Positions 1 to 5,026 of a stretch of DNA of 5,527 nt are shown here, in pieces. This DNA comes from Phycisphaerales bacterium (lineage in GTDB: Bacteria; Planctomycetota; Phycisphaerae; SM23-33): contig PMYM01000063.1 in NCBI GenBank assembly GCA_003171235.1, positions 16,323-21,849 of the forward strand, given 5' to 3'. The stretch's first letter is position 1; every line of letters begins with the position of its first letter. The translations under genes and the position numbers were made by a program. The notes beneath the pieces are model-generated. The model saw only the letters and a list, made by a program, of their open reading frames with translations. It was not told the origin of the DNA and made no database searches.

Positions 1-671
1 TGGTCGAGAAGGAAATCCGCTACCTGCACGAGGCGGTGGCCAATCCCAAGCGGCCATTCGTGGCCATCCTGGGCGGGGCCAAGGTCAGCGACAAGATCAA
101 GCTCATCGCCACCCTGCTGGACAAGGTTGACAACATCCTGATCGGCGGGGCGATGGCCTACACCCTGCTGGCGGCCAAGGGCGTGCGGATCGGCAAGAGC
201 CGCCTGGAGGCCGACCAGGTCGAGGAAATGAAGGCCCTGCTGGCCAAGGCCGGGGGCAAGATCGTCCTGCCGGTGGATCACGTCGGCGCCGACAACTTTG
301 AAACCGGCAAGCCCGTTGCCGTGCCGGAGGTCAACATCCCCGACAACCTCATGGGCATGGACATCGGGCCCAAGACCATCGCCCTGTTTAGCGGTATAAT
401 CGCCAAGGCAGGCACGGTGGTGTGGAACGGCCCGATGGGCGTCTTCGAGAGGCCCGATTACGCCAAGGGCACGCGGGCGGTGGCCGAAGCGGTCGCCAAG
501 GCGACCTCGGCCGGGGCCGTCAGCGTCATCGGCGGGGGCGATTCGGCCGCGGCCGTGGAGGAGATGGGCCTGGCTGACAAAATGACACACATCTCCACCG
601 GCGGCGGGGCCAGCCTAGAATACCTGGAGGGCAAGGCCATGCCCCCCCTCGAGGTGCTGGACAAGAAGTAG
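1..671 (+). CDS. pgk: Phosphoglycerate kinase, C-terminal part (5' end outside window)
   Basis: Phosphoglycerate kinase transfers phosphate between 1,3-bisphosphoglycerate and ADP in glycolysis, and runs in reverse in gluconeogenesis or the Calvin cycle; it is cytosolic. The frame is already open at base 3 and reads VEKEIRYLHEAVANPKRP, so the GTG at 36 is an internal Val codon and not a start. About 222 residues are visible, roughly the C-terminal half of a family of about 400 residues: the inter-domain hinge and the nucleotide-binding domain. Seen motifs are AILGGAKVSDK, LIGGAMAYTLL, MDIGPKTI, VVWNGPMGVFE, IGGGDSAAAVE and HISTGGGASLEYLEG, the last three forming the nucleotide and phosphate-binding signature. 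The C-terminus is complete and ends in TAG at 669-671. A 7-mer repeat array starts 3 nt later. No internal frameshift or missing motif was seen. Identification is certain; only the N-terminal substrate-binding half is absent because the window starts inside the gene. Confidence 0.97.
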   Translation, partial: VEKEIRYLHEAVANPKRPFVAILGGAKVSDKIKLIATLLDKVDNILIGGAMAYTLLAAKGVRIGKSRLEADQVEEMKALLAKAGGKIVLPVDHVGADNFETGKPVAVPEVNIPDNLMGMDIGPKTIALFSGIIAKAGTVVWNGPMGVFERPDYAKGTRAVAEAVAKATSAGAVSVIGGGDSAAAVEEMGLADKMTHISTGGGASLEYLEGKAMPPLEVLDKK

Positions 672-674
672 GCA

Positions 675-721
675 AAAGCTGAAAGCTGAAAGCTGAAAGC
701 TAAAAGCTGAAAGCTAAAAGC
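675..721 (+). repeat. Tandem 7-mer array A (AAAGCTG/A), about 6.7 units
   Basis: Exact 7-nt register: AAAGCTG at 675, 682 and 689, AAAGCTA at 696, AAAGCTG at 703, AAAGCTA at 710, then a partial AAAGC at 717-721. It starts 3 nt after the pgk stop codon. Unlike the later arrays, no inverted partner lies between it and the next gene. On the + strand each unit junction supplies TGA or TAA, and because 7 is not a multiple of 3 all three frames are closed within about 21 nt. Function is unknown. Confidence 0.95.
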
Positions 722-775
722 GGGTCGACCGAGATTCCGCGGGTGGCGGCAAATGGAAGCGCCACCCGTCGATCC
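722..775 (+). other. Nested leader hairpin upstream of the 795-1373 gene
   Basis: A perfect 9-bp stem pairs 740-748 (CGGGTGGCG) with 760-768 (CGCCACCCG) around an 11-nt loop. An outer stem pairs 722-728 with 769-775 (6 Watson-Crick pairs and one G-U), leaving an unpaired bulge at 729-739 on the left side. The loop contains the in-frame ATG at 753. No T-run follows, so this is not a typical intrinsic terminator; it would sit in the 5' leader about 10 nt before the ribosome binding site. The pairing is seen directly; any regulatory role is inference. Confidence 0.5.
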
Positions 776-784
776 ATCTCTAAA

Positions 785-792
785 GGAAAAGG
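785..792 (+). promoter_or_regulatory. Ribosome binding site fixing the start at 795
   Basis: AGG followed by AAAAGG, purine-rich and Shine-Dalgarno-like, ends 2 nt before ATG 795 and 5 nt before ATG 798. It supports one of these two adjacent ATG codons rather than the in-frame ATG at 753, whose product would carry 14 acidic/proline-rich residues in front of a clean signal peptide. Confidence 0.6.
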
Positions 793-794
793 AC

Positions 795-1373
795 ATGATG
801 AAGAAAACGCTGCTGGCTGCACTGGTGCTGGGTTTCGCCGCGACCATTACGCTGGGCCAGGATCTGGTGGATAATCCGCAGTACCAGAACTGGGCCAAGT
901 TCAAGGTGGGGGCTACGCAGAAGACGTCCATGACCCAAACAGTCAAGGCTGAGGGGCAGGACATGACAAACATGGTGACCATCACCCTTACGCTTAAGGA
1001 ACTGACGCCGGACAAGGCCGTGGTTGAAGTGGTGCAGGAGATGAACATCCAGGGGCAAAGCACGACCATGCCGGCGCGGAAGATGGAATTGAAGGCCAAG
1101 GTGCCGGCCTCGACGACCCAGCCGGCCGCCCCGGATGGCGGCAAGGCCACCCGCCTTGGCAGCGGCGACGAAGAGATCGCCGTCGGCGGTAAGAAGTACA
1201 AGTGCCATTGGGAAGAGTGGCAGGTGGAAAGCCCGGGGGGAAAGATGACCACCAAGGCCTGGACGTCCAAGGATGTTCCGGGCGGCGTGGTCAAGATGGA
1301 ATCCTCCGGCGATATGCAAGGCGCCAAGATGACGTCCAAGTCCGAACTGGTGGAATTCAAGGACGGGGCCTGA
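795..1373 (+). CDS. Exported protein of unknown function, 192 residues
   Basis: The function is not recognised. Residues 1-21 form a classical Sec signal peptide: MMKK n-region, hydrophobic LLAALVLGFAATITL, and probable cleavage after TLG before QDLVDNP. No lipobox cysteine is seen, so the product is probably soluble in the periplasm or outside the cell. The mature part begins NPQYQNWAKFKVGA and looks like a beta-rich domain with alternating polar and hydrophobic strands (TQKTSMTQTVKAEGQD, MVTITLTLKEL, KAVVEVVQEM). A low-complexity linker at about 110-130 (PASTTQPAAPDGGK) separates it from a second beta-rich segment containing KKYKCHWEEWQV and TKAWTSKDVPGGVVKMESS. Compositional style and the TTQP linker resemble uncharacterised planctomycete secreted proteins. 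The start was chosen by the nearby ribosome binding site and the signal peptide; an earlier in-frame ATG at 753 is less likely. It is flanked by repeat array A with a leader hairpin and by terminator-like array B, so it is probably a monocistronic unit. Confidence 0.85.
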   Translation: MMKKTLLAALVLGFAATITLGQDLVDNPQYQNWAKFKVGATQKTSMTQTVKAEGQDMTNMVTITLTLKELTPDKAVVEVVQEMNIQGQSTTMPARKMELKAKVPASTTQPAAPDGGKATRLGSGDEEIAVGGKKYKCHWEEWQVESPGGKMTTKAWTSKDVPGGVVKMESSGDMQGAKMTSKSELVEFKDGA

Positions 1374-1377
1374 GCAA

Positions 1378-1412
1378 AAAGCTGAAAGCTGAAAACTGAA
1401 AGCTGAAAGCTC
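1378..1412 (+). repeat. Tandem 7-mer array B, five units of AAAGCTG type
   Basis: Five exact 7-nt units: AAAGCTG at 1378 and 1385, AAAACTG at 1392, AAAGCTG at 1399 and AAAGCTC at 1406. The array starts 4 nt after the TGA at 1371-1373. The sequence just after the stop (GCAAAAAGCTGAAAGC) nearly matches that at the start of array A. Inverted copies of the unit follow at 1434-1445, making the right part of this array one arm of a hairpin. Confidence 0.95.
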
Positions 1413-1452
1413 AACAGGCGCGGTCCTGTTTTGGCTTTCAGCTTTCTCTTTT
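1398..1452 (+). terminator. Repeat-derived intrinsic terminator-like hairpin
   Basis: Left arm 1398-1410 (GAAAGCTGAAAGC) is perfectly complementary to right arm 1434-1446 (GCTTTCAGCTTTC), giving 13 bp. Inside it a second stem pairs AACAGG 1413-1418 with CCTGTT 1425-1430 around the 6-nt loop CGCGGT, separated from the outer stem by a small internal loop. The right arm is followed by TCTTTT at 1447-1452. A stem plus T-rich tail just after a stop codon is what an intrinsic terminator needs, though the lower stem is A/T-rich. It would end transcription of the 795-1373 gene. Confidence 0.6.
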
Positions 1453-1455
1453 GAT

Positions 1456-1496
1456 CCGGTTACAGGCGCCCGACCCGCCGGAACCGGGGCGGCGGG
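1456..1496. other. GC-rich dyad in the intergenic region
   Basis: CCGGTT 1456-1461 is repeated inverted as AACCGG 1482-1487, and CCCGCC 1474-1479 as GGCGGG 1491-1496; the two pairings are mutually exclusive in part. It lies in very GC-rich DNA, where short dyads arise by chance, so it is noted only as possible structure ahead of the propeller gene. Confidence 0.2.
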
Positions 1497-1532
1497 GCGA
1501 GGGCCCGCGGAAAATTCCAGGAAAGCCACTGC

Positions 1533-1561
1533 TTCAATCGGGCCGATAGTGCGTCTAATAT
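1533..1561 (+). promoter_or_regulatory. Weak sigma70-like promoter candidate
   Basis: TAATAT at 1556-1561 matches four of six -10 consensus bases, including the conserved first, second and last. TTCAAT at 1533-1538 matches three of six -35 bases; the spacer is 17 nt. A start site near 1567 would leave about 34 nt before ATG 1601 but only about 13 before ATG 1580. It lies after the array B terminator-like hairpin, where a promoter for the propeller-rpe unit is expected. The match is weak. Confidence 0.25.
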
Positions 1562-1587
1562 GGATGAGAGGCTTGGCATATGCGCAT

Positions 1588-1592
1588 GGGAG
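1588..1592 (+). promoter_or_regulatory. Ribosome binding site favouring start at 1601
   Basis: GGGAG lies 8 nt before ATG 1601. A competing site, GAGAGG at 1566-1571, lies 8 nt before the in-frame ATG 1580, so the start is not fully decided. The 1601 start gives a compact signal peptide. Confidence 0.4.
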
Positions 1593-1600
1593 AACTGGCC

Positions 1601-3259
1601 ATGATAGATAGGACGCTAGTCGCGGCGGCCTTGCTGGCCATGCTGGCGTCGGCGGCAACGGCTGGCGAGCCGGCAACGTCGGCCGCGACCCAGCCGGTCA
1701 GCGAACAGGTCAAGAAGCTGGGCGACCAGAGCTATAAGGTCCGCGAGCAGGCCCAAAAAGACCTGATCCAACTCGGTTTGCCGGCGAAGGAAGAAGTGGC
1801 AAAGGCCGCCCAATCCGAGGACGCGGAGGTCCAGAGCCGCGCCTCGGCCATTCTGGTCGAAATCGCCAAGAACAGCCTCAAGGCCAACAGCGATGCCATT
1901 GCCGGCAAGGTGCAGTGGAGCTTCAAGCTGGAGAACGTCGTCGCCGGGCCGGTGCCGGTTGAGGGCCTGCTGTGGGTGCTGGGGGGCGACGGCAAGCTCA
2001 GCGGCGTCGATCCTGCCACCGGCCAGAAAACCTCCGGCGCCGAATTGCCCTTAACTATGGCTCCGATTCCAACTCCAGGTTCAGGGAACAGTTGCCTGGT
2101 CGCCGCCGGCGCCAAGGTCTTGATTAACGATGCCAAGGGCGCCCTGTACGCGGTCGAAGGCAAGAGCGGCAAAATCGCCTGGAAGTTCGAGCCCCCCCCG
2201 GCCGACAGCCCTTCGCCCGGGCCGCCGGGCAAAGGCCCCGCCTCCGCGCCCGTTCCCGCGGCCAGAACGCCCTTCCGCATGGGGCTGGGCCCCATGCTGG
2301 CGGCAAACGATGACTTGGCGGTCTTCTGGAACGACGGGACCCTGACGGGGTTGTCCGTCAAGGACGGCCAGAAACTCTGGGATGGCGCCGCCGCCAACGC
2401 CGTTTGCCCCCCCTCCGTCGGTGGCGGCATGGTATTCCTCATGTGCGCCGACGCTAACGCCAGTCTTGAACTTATGGCCTTCGATGCCGCCGGGGGAAAG
2501 CTCCTGTGGAAAACCGCCGCCGACTCCGGCAATTGCCCGCTGTATCATGACGGCATGGTCATGCTGGCCTCGGGCAGCCAAATCAGGGCGCTTGAAGCCA
2601 AGGAAGGCAAACTGCAGTGGCAGAAGACCGTCGGCGAGGGCGGCGGCCAGCGACAGGCGGCGGGCATCGCCGGCGTTATCGCCGTTAACGGGCGAGTGAT
2701 CAGGATGGGCCGGGCGATGCTGCAATTGGCCGCCAGGGACGGCATCGTCTATGCCTCCGATGGGGAATCGATTGCGGCGATGAGGGTCAATGACGGCACT
2801 TCCGTCTGGGCCGGCAAGTTTCCATCAGGAGAAGAGAATACGGATGCCGCCGATGGCAGCGGGGCGGCCAACGGCCAAATCATCATCAATAACAAGGCCG
2901 GTGCGGTCCAGATCATCGGCAACCGCGTCCTGGTGAGGGGCGGTCGATTGGGCGCCGGCGTGGACGACGCGGTCCTGGTCGGCGAGGGCGCCGTTTACGC
3001 CCCCAATGCCGACGCCATATACGCCTTTGACCTCAAGAACGGCACGCCGATCTGGTCGTTCAAGACCGGCCTGTATGTGGCGGGCAGGCCGCTGCTGCAG
3101 GGGGGCATGCTGTACTTCGTCACCGGCGGCGCTGTGCCCGCGGGGGCCATCTCCCCGATTGGCGTGCAGGTCAATAGCCCCGCCAGCACCGGAGAAAAGC
3201 CCAAGGCGGACGCAAAGCCGCCCCTTTCGGCCGGCCTGCACGTGCTGAAGGTGAATTGA
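1601..3259 (+). CDS. Exported HEAT-like plus PQQ-type beta-propeller protein
   Basis: An exported protein of 552 residues, or 559 if the in-frame ATG at 1580 is used. Residues 1-21 are a signal peptide (hydrophobic LVAAALLAMLASA, cleavage after ATA before GEP). An AATQP linker leads to a helical HEAT-like segment at about 34-90 (KKLGDQSYKVREQAQKDL, then AEVQSRASAILVEIA). From about 100 to the end there are seven G-x-x-x-W motifs near 102, 190, 256, 299, 336, 399 and 481, most preceded by a YALD-like strand (ALYAVEGKSG, LMAFDAAG, IYAFDLKNG). This is the hallmark of quinoprotein/PQQ-like propeller repeats as in BamB-type and alcohol dehydrogenase-like proteins. A proline/serine-rich loop at about 198-222 interrupts the second blade. 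No haem or catalytic signature was seen, so a scaffold or binding role is more likely than a dehydrogenase. The gene is followed by rpe after 34 nt with no repeat between, suggesting co-transcription. Fold confidence is high; function is unknown. Confidence 0.88.
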   Translation: MIDRTLVAAALLAMLASAATAGEPATSAATQPVSEQVKKLGDQSYKVREQAQKDLIQLGLPAKEEVAKAAQSEDAEVQSRASAILVEIAKNSLKANSDAIAGKVQWSFKLENVVAGPVPVEGLLWVLGGDGKLSGVDPATGQKTSGAELPLTMAPIPTPGSGNSCLVAAGAKVLINDAKGALYAVEGKSGKIAWKFEPPPADSPSPGPPGKGPASAPVPAARTPFRMGLGPMLAANDDLAVFWNDGTLTGLSVKDGQKLWDGAAANAVCPPSVGGGMVFLMCADANASLELMAFDAAGGKLLWKTAADSGNCPLYHDGMVMLASGSQIRALEAKEGKLQWQKTVGEGGGQRQAAGIAGVIAVNGRVIRMGRAMLQLAARDGIVYASDGESIAAMRVNDGTSVWAGKFPSGEENTDAADGSGAANGQIIINNKAGAVQIIGNRVLVRGGRLGAGVDDAVLVGEGAVYAPNADAIYAFDLKNGTPIWSFKTGLYVAGRPLLQGGMLYFVTGGAVPAGAISPIGVQVNSPASTGEKPKADAKPPLSAGLHVLKVN

Positions 3260-3293
3260 GAATCCTGCTCCGGCGGCGGAGGATAAGGAATCT

Positions 3294-3995
3294 ATGGGAA
3301 AGGCGTTAGGCAATCCGTGGCGGCGGCTGGGGCAGGGGCCCCTGATCGCCCCGTCCCTCCTGGCTTGCGATTTCTGTCGCATGGGCGAGCAGATCGCCCA
3401 GGCCATCTCGGCCGGCGCCCAGGTATTGCACTGCGACATCATGGACGGGCATTTCGTGCCCAACCTGTCCATGGGCCCGGGCGTGGTCAAGAGCGTGCGC
3501 AATTTCACCGATCACCCCCTGGACGTGCACCTGATGGTGAGCGACCCGAAGCGTTTCGCCGAGGTCTTCGCCCAGGCCGGGGCCGATTCGATCACCTTCC
3601 ACATCGAGGCCACCGATAAGCCCGGCGAAATCATCGATTTCCTGCACGCCCGCGGCCTGGGGGCGGGCATCACCCTCCGCCCGGGCACGCCCGCATCGGC
3701 CATTGAGGCTGTTATCCCGCTCGTGGATATGGTATTGATAATGACGGTCGAGCCCGGTTTCGGCGGGCAAGAGTTCATGGCCAACCAGTTGCCCAAGATC
3801 CGCCGGATCCGCTCGCTCCTGCGGCCCCAGCAGCGGCTGGAGGTGGACGGCGGCATTAATCCGCGGACGGCCGCCCTGGCCGCCTCGGCCGGCGCCGACG
3901 TCTTCGTGGCCGGCGCGGATATCTTCGGCAGCGGCGACATTCCCGCCGCCCTGGAAGATCTGCGTAAAGGAGCGTCCACAGAGAGGAAAAGCTGA
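3294..3995 (+). CDS. rpe: Ribulose-phosphate 3-epimerase
   Basis: Cytosolic epimerase that interconverts D-ribulose 5-phosphate and D-xylulose 5-phosphate in the pentose phosphate and Calvin pathways. It is a TIM barrel of 233 residues, near the family norm of 215-230. Family signatures are present in order: APSLLACDF (Ser21), HCDIMDGHFVPN (metal ligand His46 and catalytic Asp48), DVHLMV (His79), SITFHIEA, GITLRPGTP, MTVEPGFGGQEF (phosphate loop), LEVDGGIN (second catalytic Asp185) and VAGADIFGS. The first 15 or so residues are an extension before the barrel and could mean a later start. However, ATG 3294 has AAGGA at 3285-3289 and GGAGG at 3278-3282, so it is preferred. The last codons and the TGA (3993-3995) lie inside a 7-mer repeat, so the terminal Lys-Ser and the stop are repeat-encoded. 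It probably shares a transcript with the upstream propeller gene. Confidence 0.97.
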   Translation: MGKALGNPWRRLGQGPLIAPSLLACDFCRMGEQIAQAISAGAQVLHCDIMDGHFVPNLSMGPGVVKSVRNFTDHPLDVHLMVSDPKRFAEVFAQAGADSITFHIEATDKPGEIIDFLHARGLGAGITLRPGTPASAIEAVIPLVDMVLIMTVEPGFGGQEFMANQLPKIRRIRSLLRPQQRLEVDGGINPRTAALAASAGADVFVAGADIFGSGDIPAALEDLRKGASTERKS

Positions 3996-4075
3996 AAGCT
4001 TAAAACTGAAAGCTGAAATCAAAGAAACGGAATGGCCGTGCTTATTTCAGCTTTTAGCTTTCAGCTTTCAGCTTT
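3988..4075. repeat. Array C: large inverted repeat of the AAAGCTG 7-mer
   Basis: Left arm 3988-4019 has units AAAGCTG, AAAGCTT, AAAACTG, AAAGCTG and then AAAT. Right arm 4044-4075 is the inverse (ATTT, CAGCTTT, TAGCTTT, CAGCTTT, CAGCTTT). The 32-nt arms pair at all but three positions, one of which is a G-U. The 24-nt loop holds a small inner stem, ACGG 4027-4030 with CCGT 4036-4039. The left arm starts inside the rpe coding sequence and supplies its stop codon. It could act as a terminator or an mRNA 3'-end stabiliser for rpe, but no clear T-run follows on the + strand. Confidence 0.93.
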
Positions 4076-4081
4076 GTCTGT

Positions 4082-4116
4082 AAATCGTAAATCGAACATC
4101 GAAAATCGCAAATGAA
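4082..4116 (+). repeat. Second tandem 7-mer family (AAATCGN), five units
   Basis: In strict 7-nt register: AAATCGT 4082, AAATCGA 4089, ACATCGA 4096, AAATCGC 4103 and the degenerate AAATGAA 4110. Total length is 35 nt, the same as array B. It lies 6 nt after array C and ends 3 nt before the accD ribosome binding site, so it would be in the accD leader or promoter region. No inverted partner was seen nearby. Confidence 0.8.
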
Positions 4117-4119
4117 CAT

Positions 4120-4124
4120 AGGTG
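4120..4124 (+). promoter_or_regulatory. Ribosome binding site deciding the accD start
   Basis: AGGTG lies 6 nt before ATG 4131. The in-frame GTG at 4122 is inside this site and has no purine-rich sequence upstream, so ATG 4131 is preferred. Confidence 0.55.
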
Positions 4125-4130
4125 TATGTA

Positions 4131-4997
4131 ATGACTGACCTCGATGCCTTTACTCCCTGGCAGTACGAGCCGGTGCCCGAGGGCCCGCCGGTGCGCAAGA
4201 AGCGCGAATTGCCCGACGGCCTGTGGATGCTCTGCGGCAGTTGCCAGGCCATGCTGTACCGCAAGACCGTCACCGGGAACTTGGAGGTCTGCCCGGAGTG
4301 CCAGGCCCACTTCCGCGTGGGCGCCCGGGCGCGAATCGGGCAACTGACCGACAGCGAAAGCTTCGAGGAGCTGTTCGCCGACATCGCCCCGGGCGACCCG
4401 CTGAGCTTCACCTGGCTGGGGCAGACGTACGCCGAGCGGCTGCGCAAGGAACAGGCCAAGAGCGGCGCCATCGAGGCGGTCATCACGGGCGTGGCCTATA
4501 TCCGCGCCCGGCGGGCGGCCCTGGCGGTAATGGACGGCGACTTCCTGATGGGCTCCATGGCCAGCGCGGTGGGGGAGAAGATCACGCTGCTGATCGAGCA
4601 CGCCACGGCCAACAAGCTGCCGCTGGTGATCGTGTGCATGTCCGGCGGGGCGAGAATGCACGAAGGCGCCCTCTCGCTGATGCAAATGGGAAAGACCTCC
4701 GCCGCCCTGGCCCGCTACGACGAGGCGGGCGGTTTTTACATCGCCCTGCTGGCCGACCCCACCACCGGCGGCACCACCGCCAGCTTCGCCATGCTGGGCG
4801 ACGTGATTATCGCCGAGCCGGGGGCCCTGATCGGCTTTGCCGGCCAGCGGGTCATCGCCAACACCATCAAGACCGAATTGCCCGAGGGCTTCCAGCGGGC
4901 GGAGTTCCTGCTGGCGCACGGCTTCATCGACCGCATCGTGCCGCGCCACGAACTGCGCAGCGAATTGGCCAGGTTGATCGACTACTGCGCACCGTAG
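4131..4997 (+). CDS. accD: Acetyl-CoA carboxylase carboxyltransferase subunit beta
   Basis: Beta subunit of the carboxyltransferase of acetyl-CoA carboxylase. With AccA it moves the carboxyl group from carboxybiotin to acetyl-CoA to make malonyl-CoA, the first committed step of fatty acid synthesis. It is 288 residues, normal for the family. An N-terminal Cys4 zinc ribbon is visible (C35-x2-C38-x15-C54-x2-C57). It is followed by the crotonase-like core: GDFLMGSMASAVGEKI, CMSGGARMHEGALSLMQM, GKTSAALARY, DPTTGGTTASFAMLGDV, IAEPGALIGFAGQRVI and LPEGFQRAEFLLAHGFID. The SGGARMHEG loop has His where Gln is usual, a mild variation. A GTG start at 4122 would add three residues but lacks a ribosome binding site. 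accA is not in the window, so the subunit genes are not adjacent on the downstream side. The gene is preceded by 7-mer repeats, and its TAG stop (4995-4997) touches a perfect hairpin. Confidence 0.97.
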   Translation: MTDLDAFTPWQYEPVPEGPPVRKKRELPDGLWMLCGSCQAMLYRKTVTGNLEVCPECQAHFRVGARARIGQLTDSESFEELFADIAPGDPLSFTWLGQTYAERLRKEQAKSGAIEAVITGVAYIRARRAALAVMDGDFLMGSMASAVGEKITLLIEHATANKLPLVIVCMSGGARMHEGALSLMQMGKTSAALARYDEAGGFYIALLADPTTGGTTASFAMLGDVIIAEPGALIGFAGQRVIANTIKTELPEGFQRAEFLLAHGFIDRIVPRHELRSELARLIDYCAP

Positions 4998-5025
4998 TAG
5001 TCCTTCGACTTTGTCGAAGGACTAC
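4997..5025. terminator. Perfect 13-bp hairpin at the accD stop codon
   Basis: GTAGTCCTTCGAC (4997-5009) and GTCGAAGGACTAC (5013-5025) are perfectly complementary around a TTT loop. The first base of the stem is the last base of the accD TAG stop. No T-run follows (AGAGCAGG comes next), so it is not a canonical intrinsic terminator, but the position fits a 3'-end element. A Rho-assisted terminator, a protein-binding palindrome, or a dispersed repeat are alternatives. Confidence 0.45.
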
Positions 5026-5026
5026 A

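Noticed and set aside
675..721. Possible CRISPR array
   Set aside because: Units are 7 nt and contiguous with no spacers, and no cas genes are present.
458..1414. Long - strand open frame (318 codons) across pgk and the secreted-protein gene
   Set aside because: It is antisense to two well-supported genes, and its Ser-Phe-Gln-Leu-rich stretches are just the stop-free complement of the AAAGCTG arrays.
780..1676. Long - strand open frame (298 codons)
   Set aside because: Antisense shadow of the secreted gene in GC-rich DNA, extended through array B whose complement has no stops; composition is His/Arg/Gly-rich and unlike a real protein.
3306..4022. - strand open frame (238 codons) opposite rpe
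   Set aside because: Rpe on the + strand is certain with all its motifs; the antisense frame starts in repeat array C and has no recognisable domain.
3988..4116. Possible miniature transposable element
   Set aside because: No target-site duplication could be seen and no transposase is nearby; the terminal inverted repeats are simply the tandem 7-mers. Copying as a unit is still possible, so it is discussed only as a finding.
4112..4138. 8-codon reading frame (ATG 4112 to TGA 4136) overlapping the accD start, as a leader peptide
   Set aside because: No ribosome binding site of its own, and no attenuator-like codon run; likely chance.
4068..4949. - strand open frame (293 codons) opposite accD
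   Set aside because: Shadow of accD in high-GC sequence; His/Gly/Gln-rich with no family features, and its start lies inside the accD coding region.
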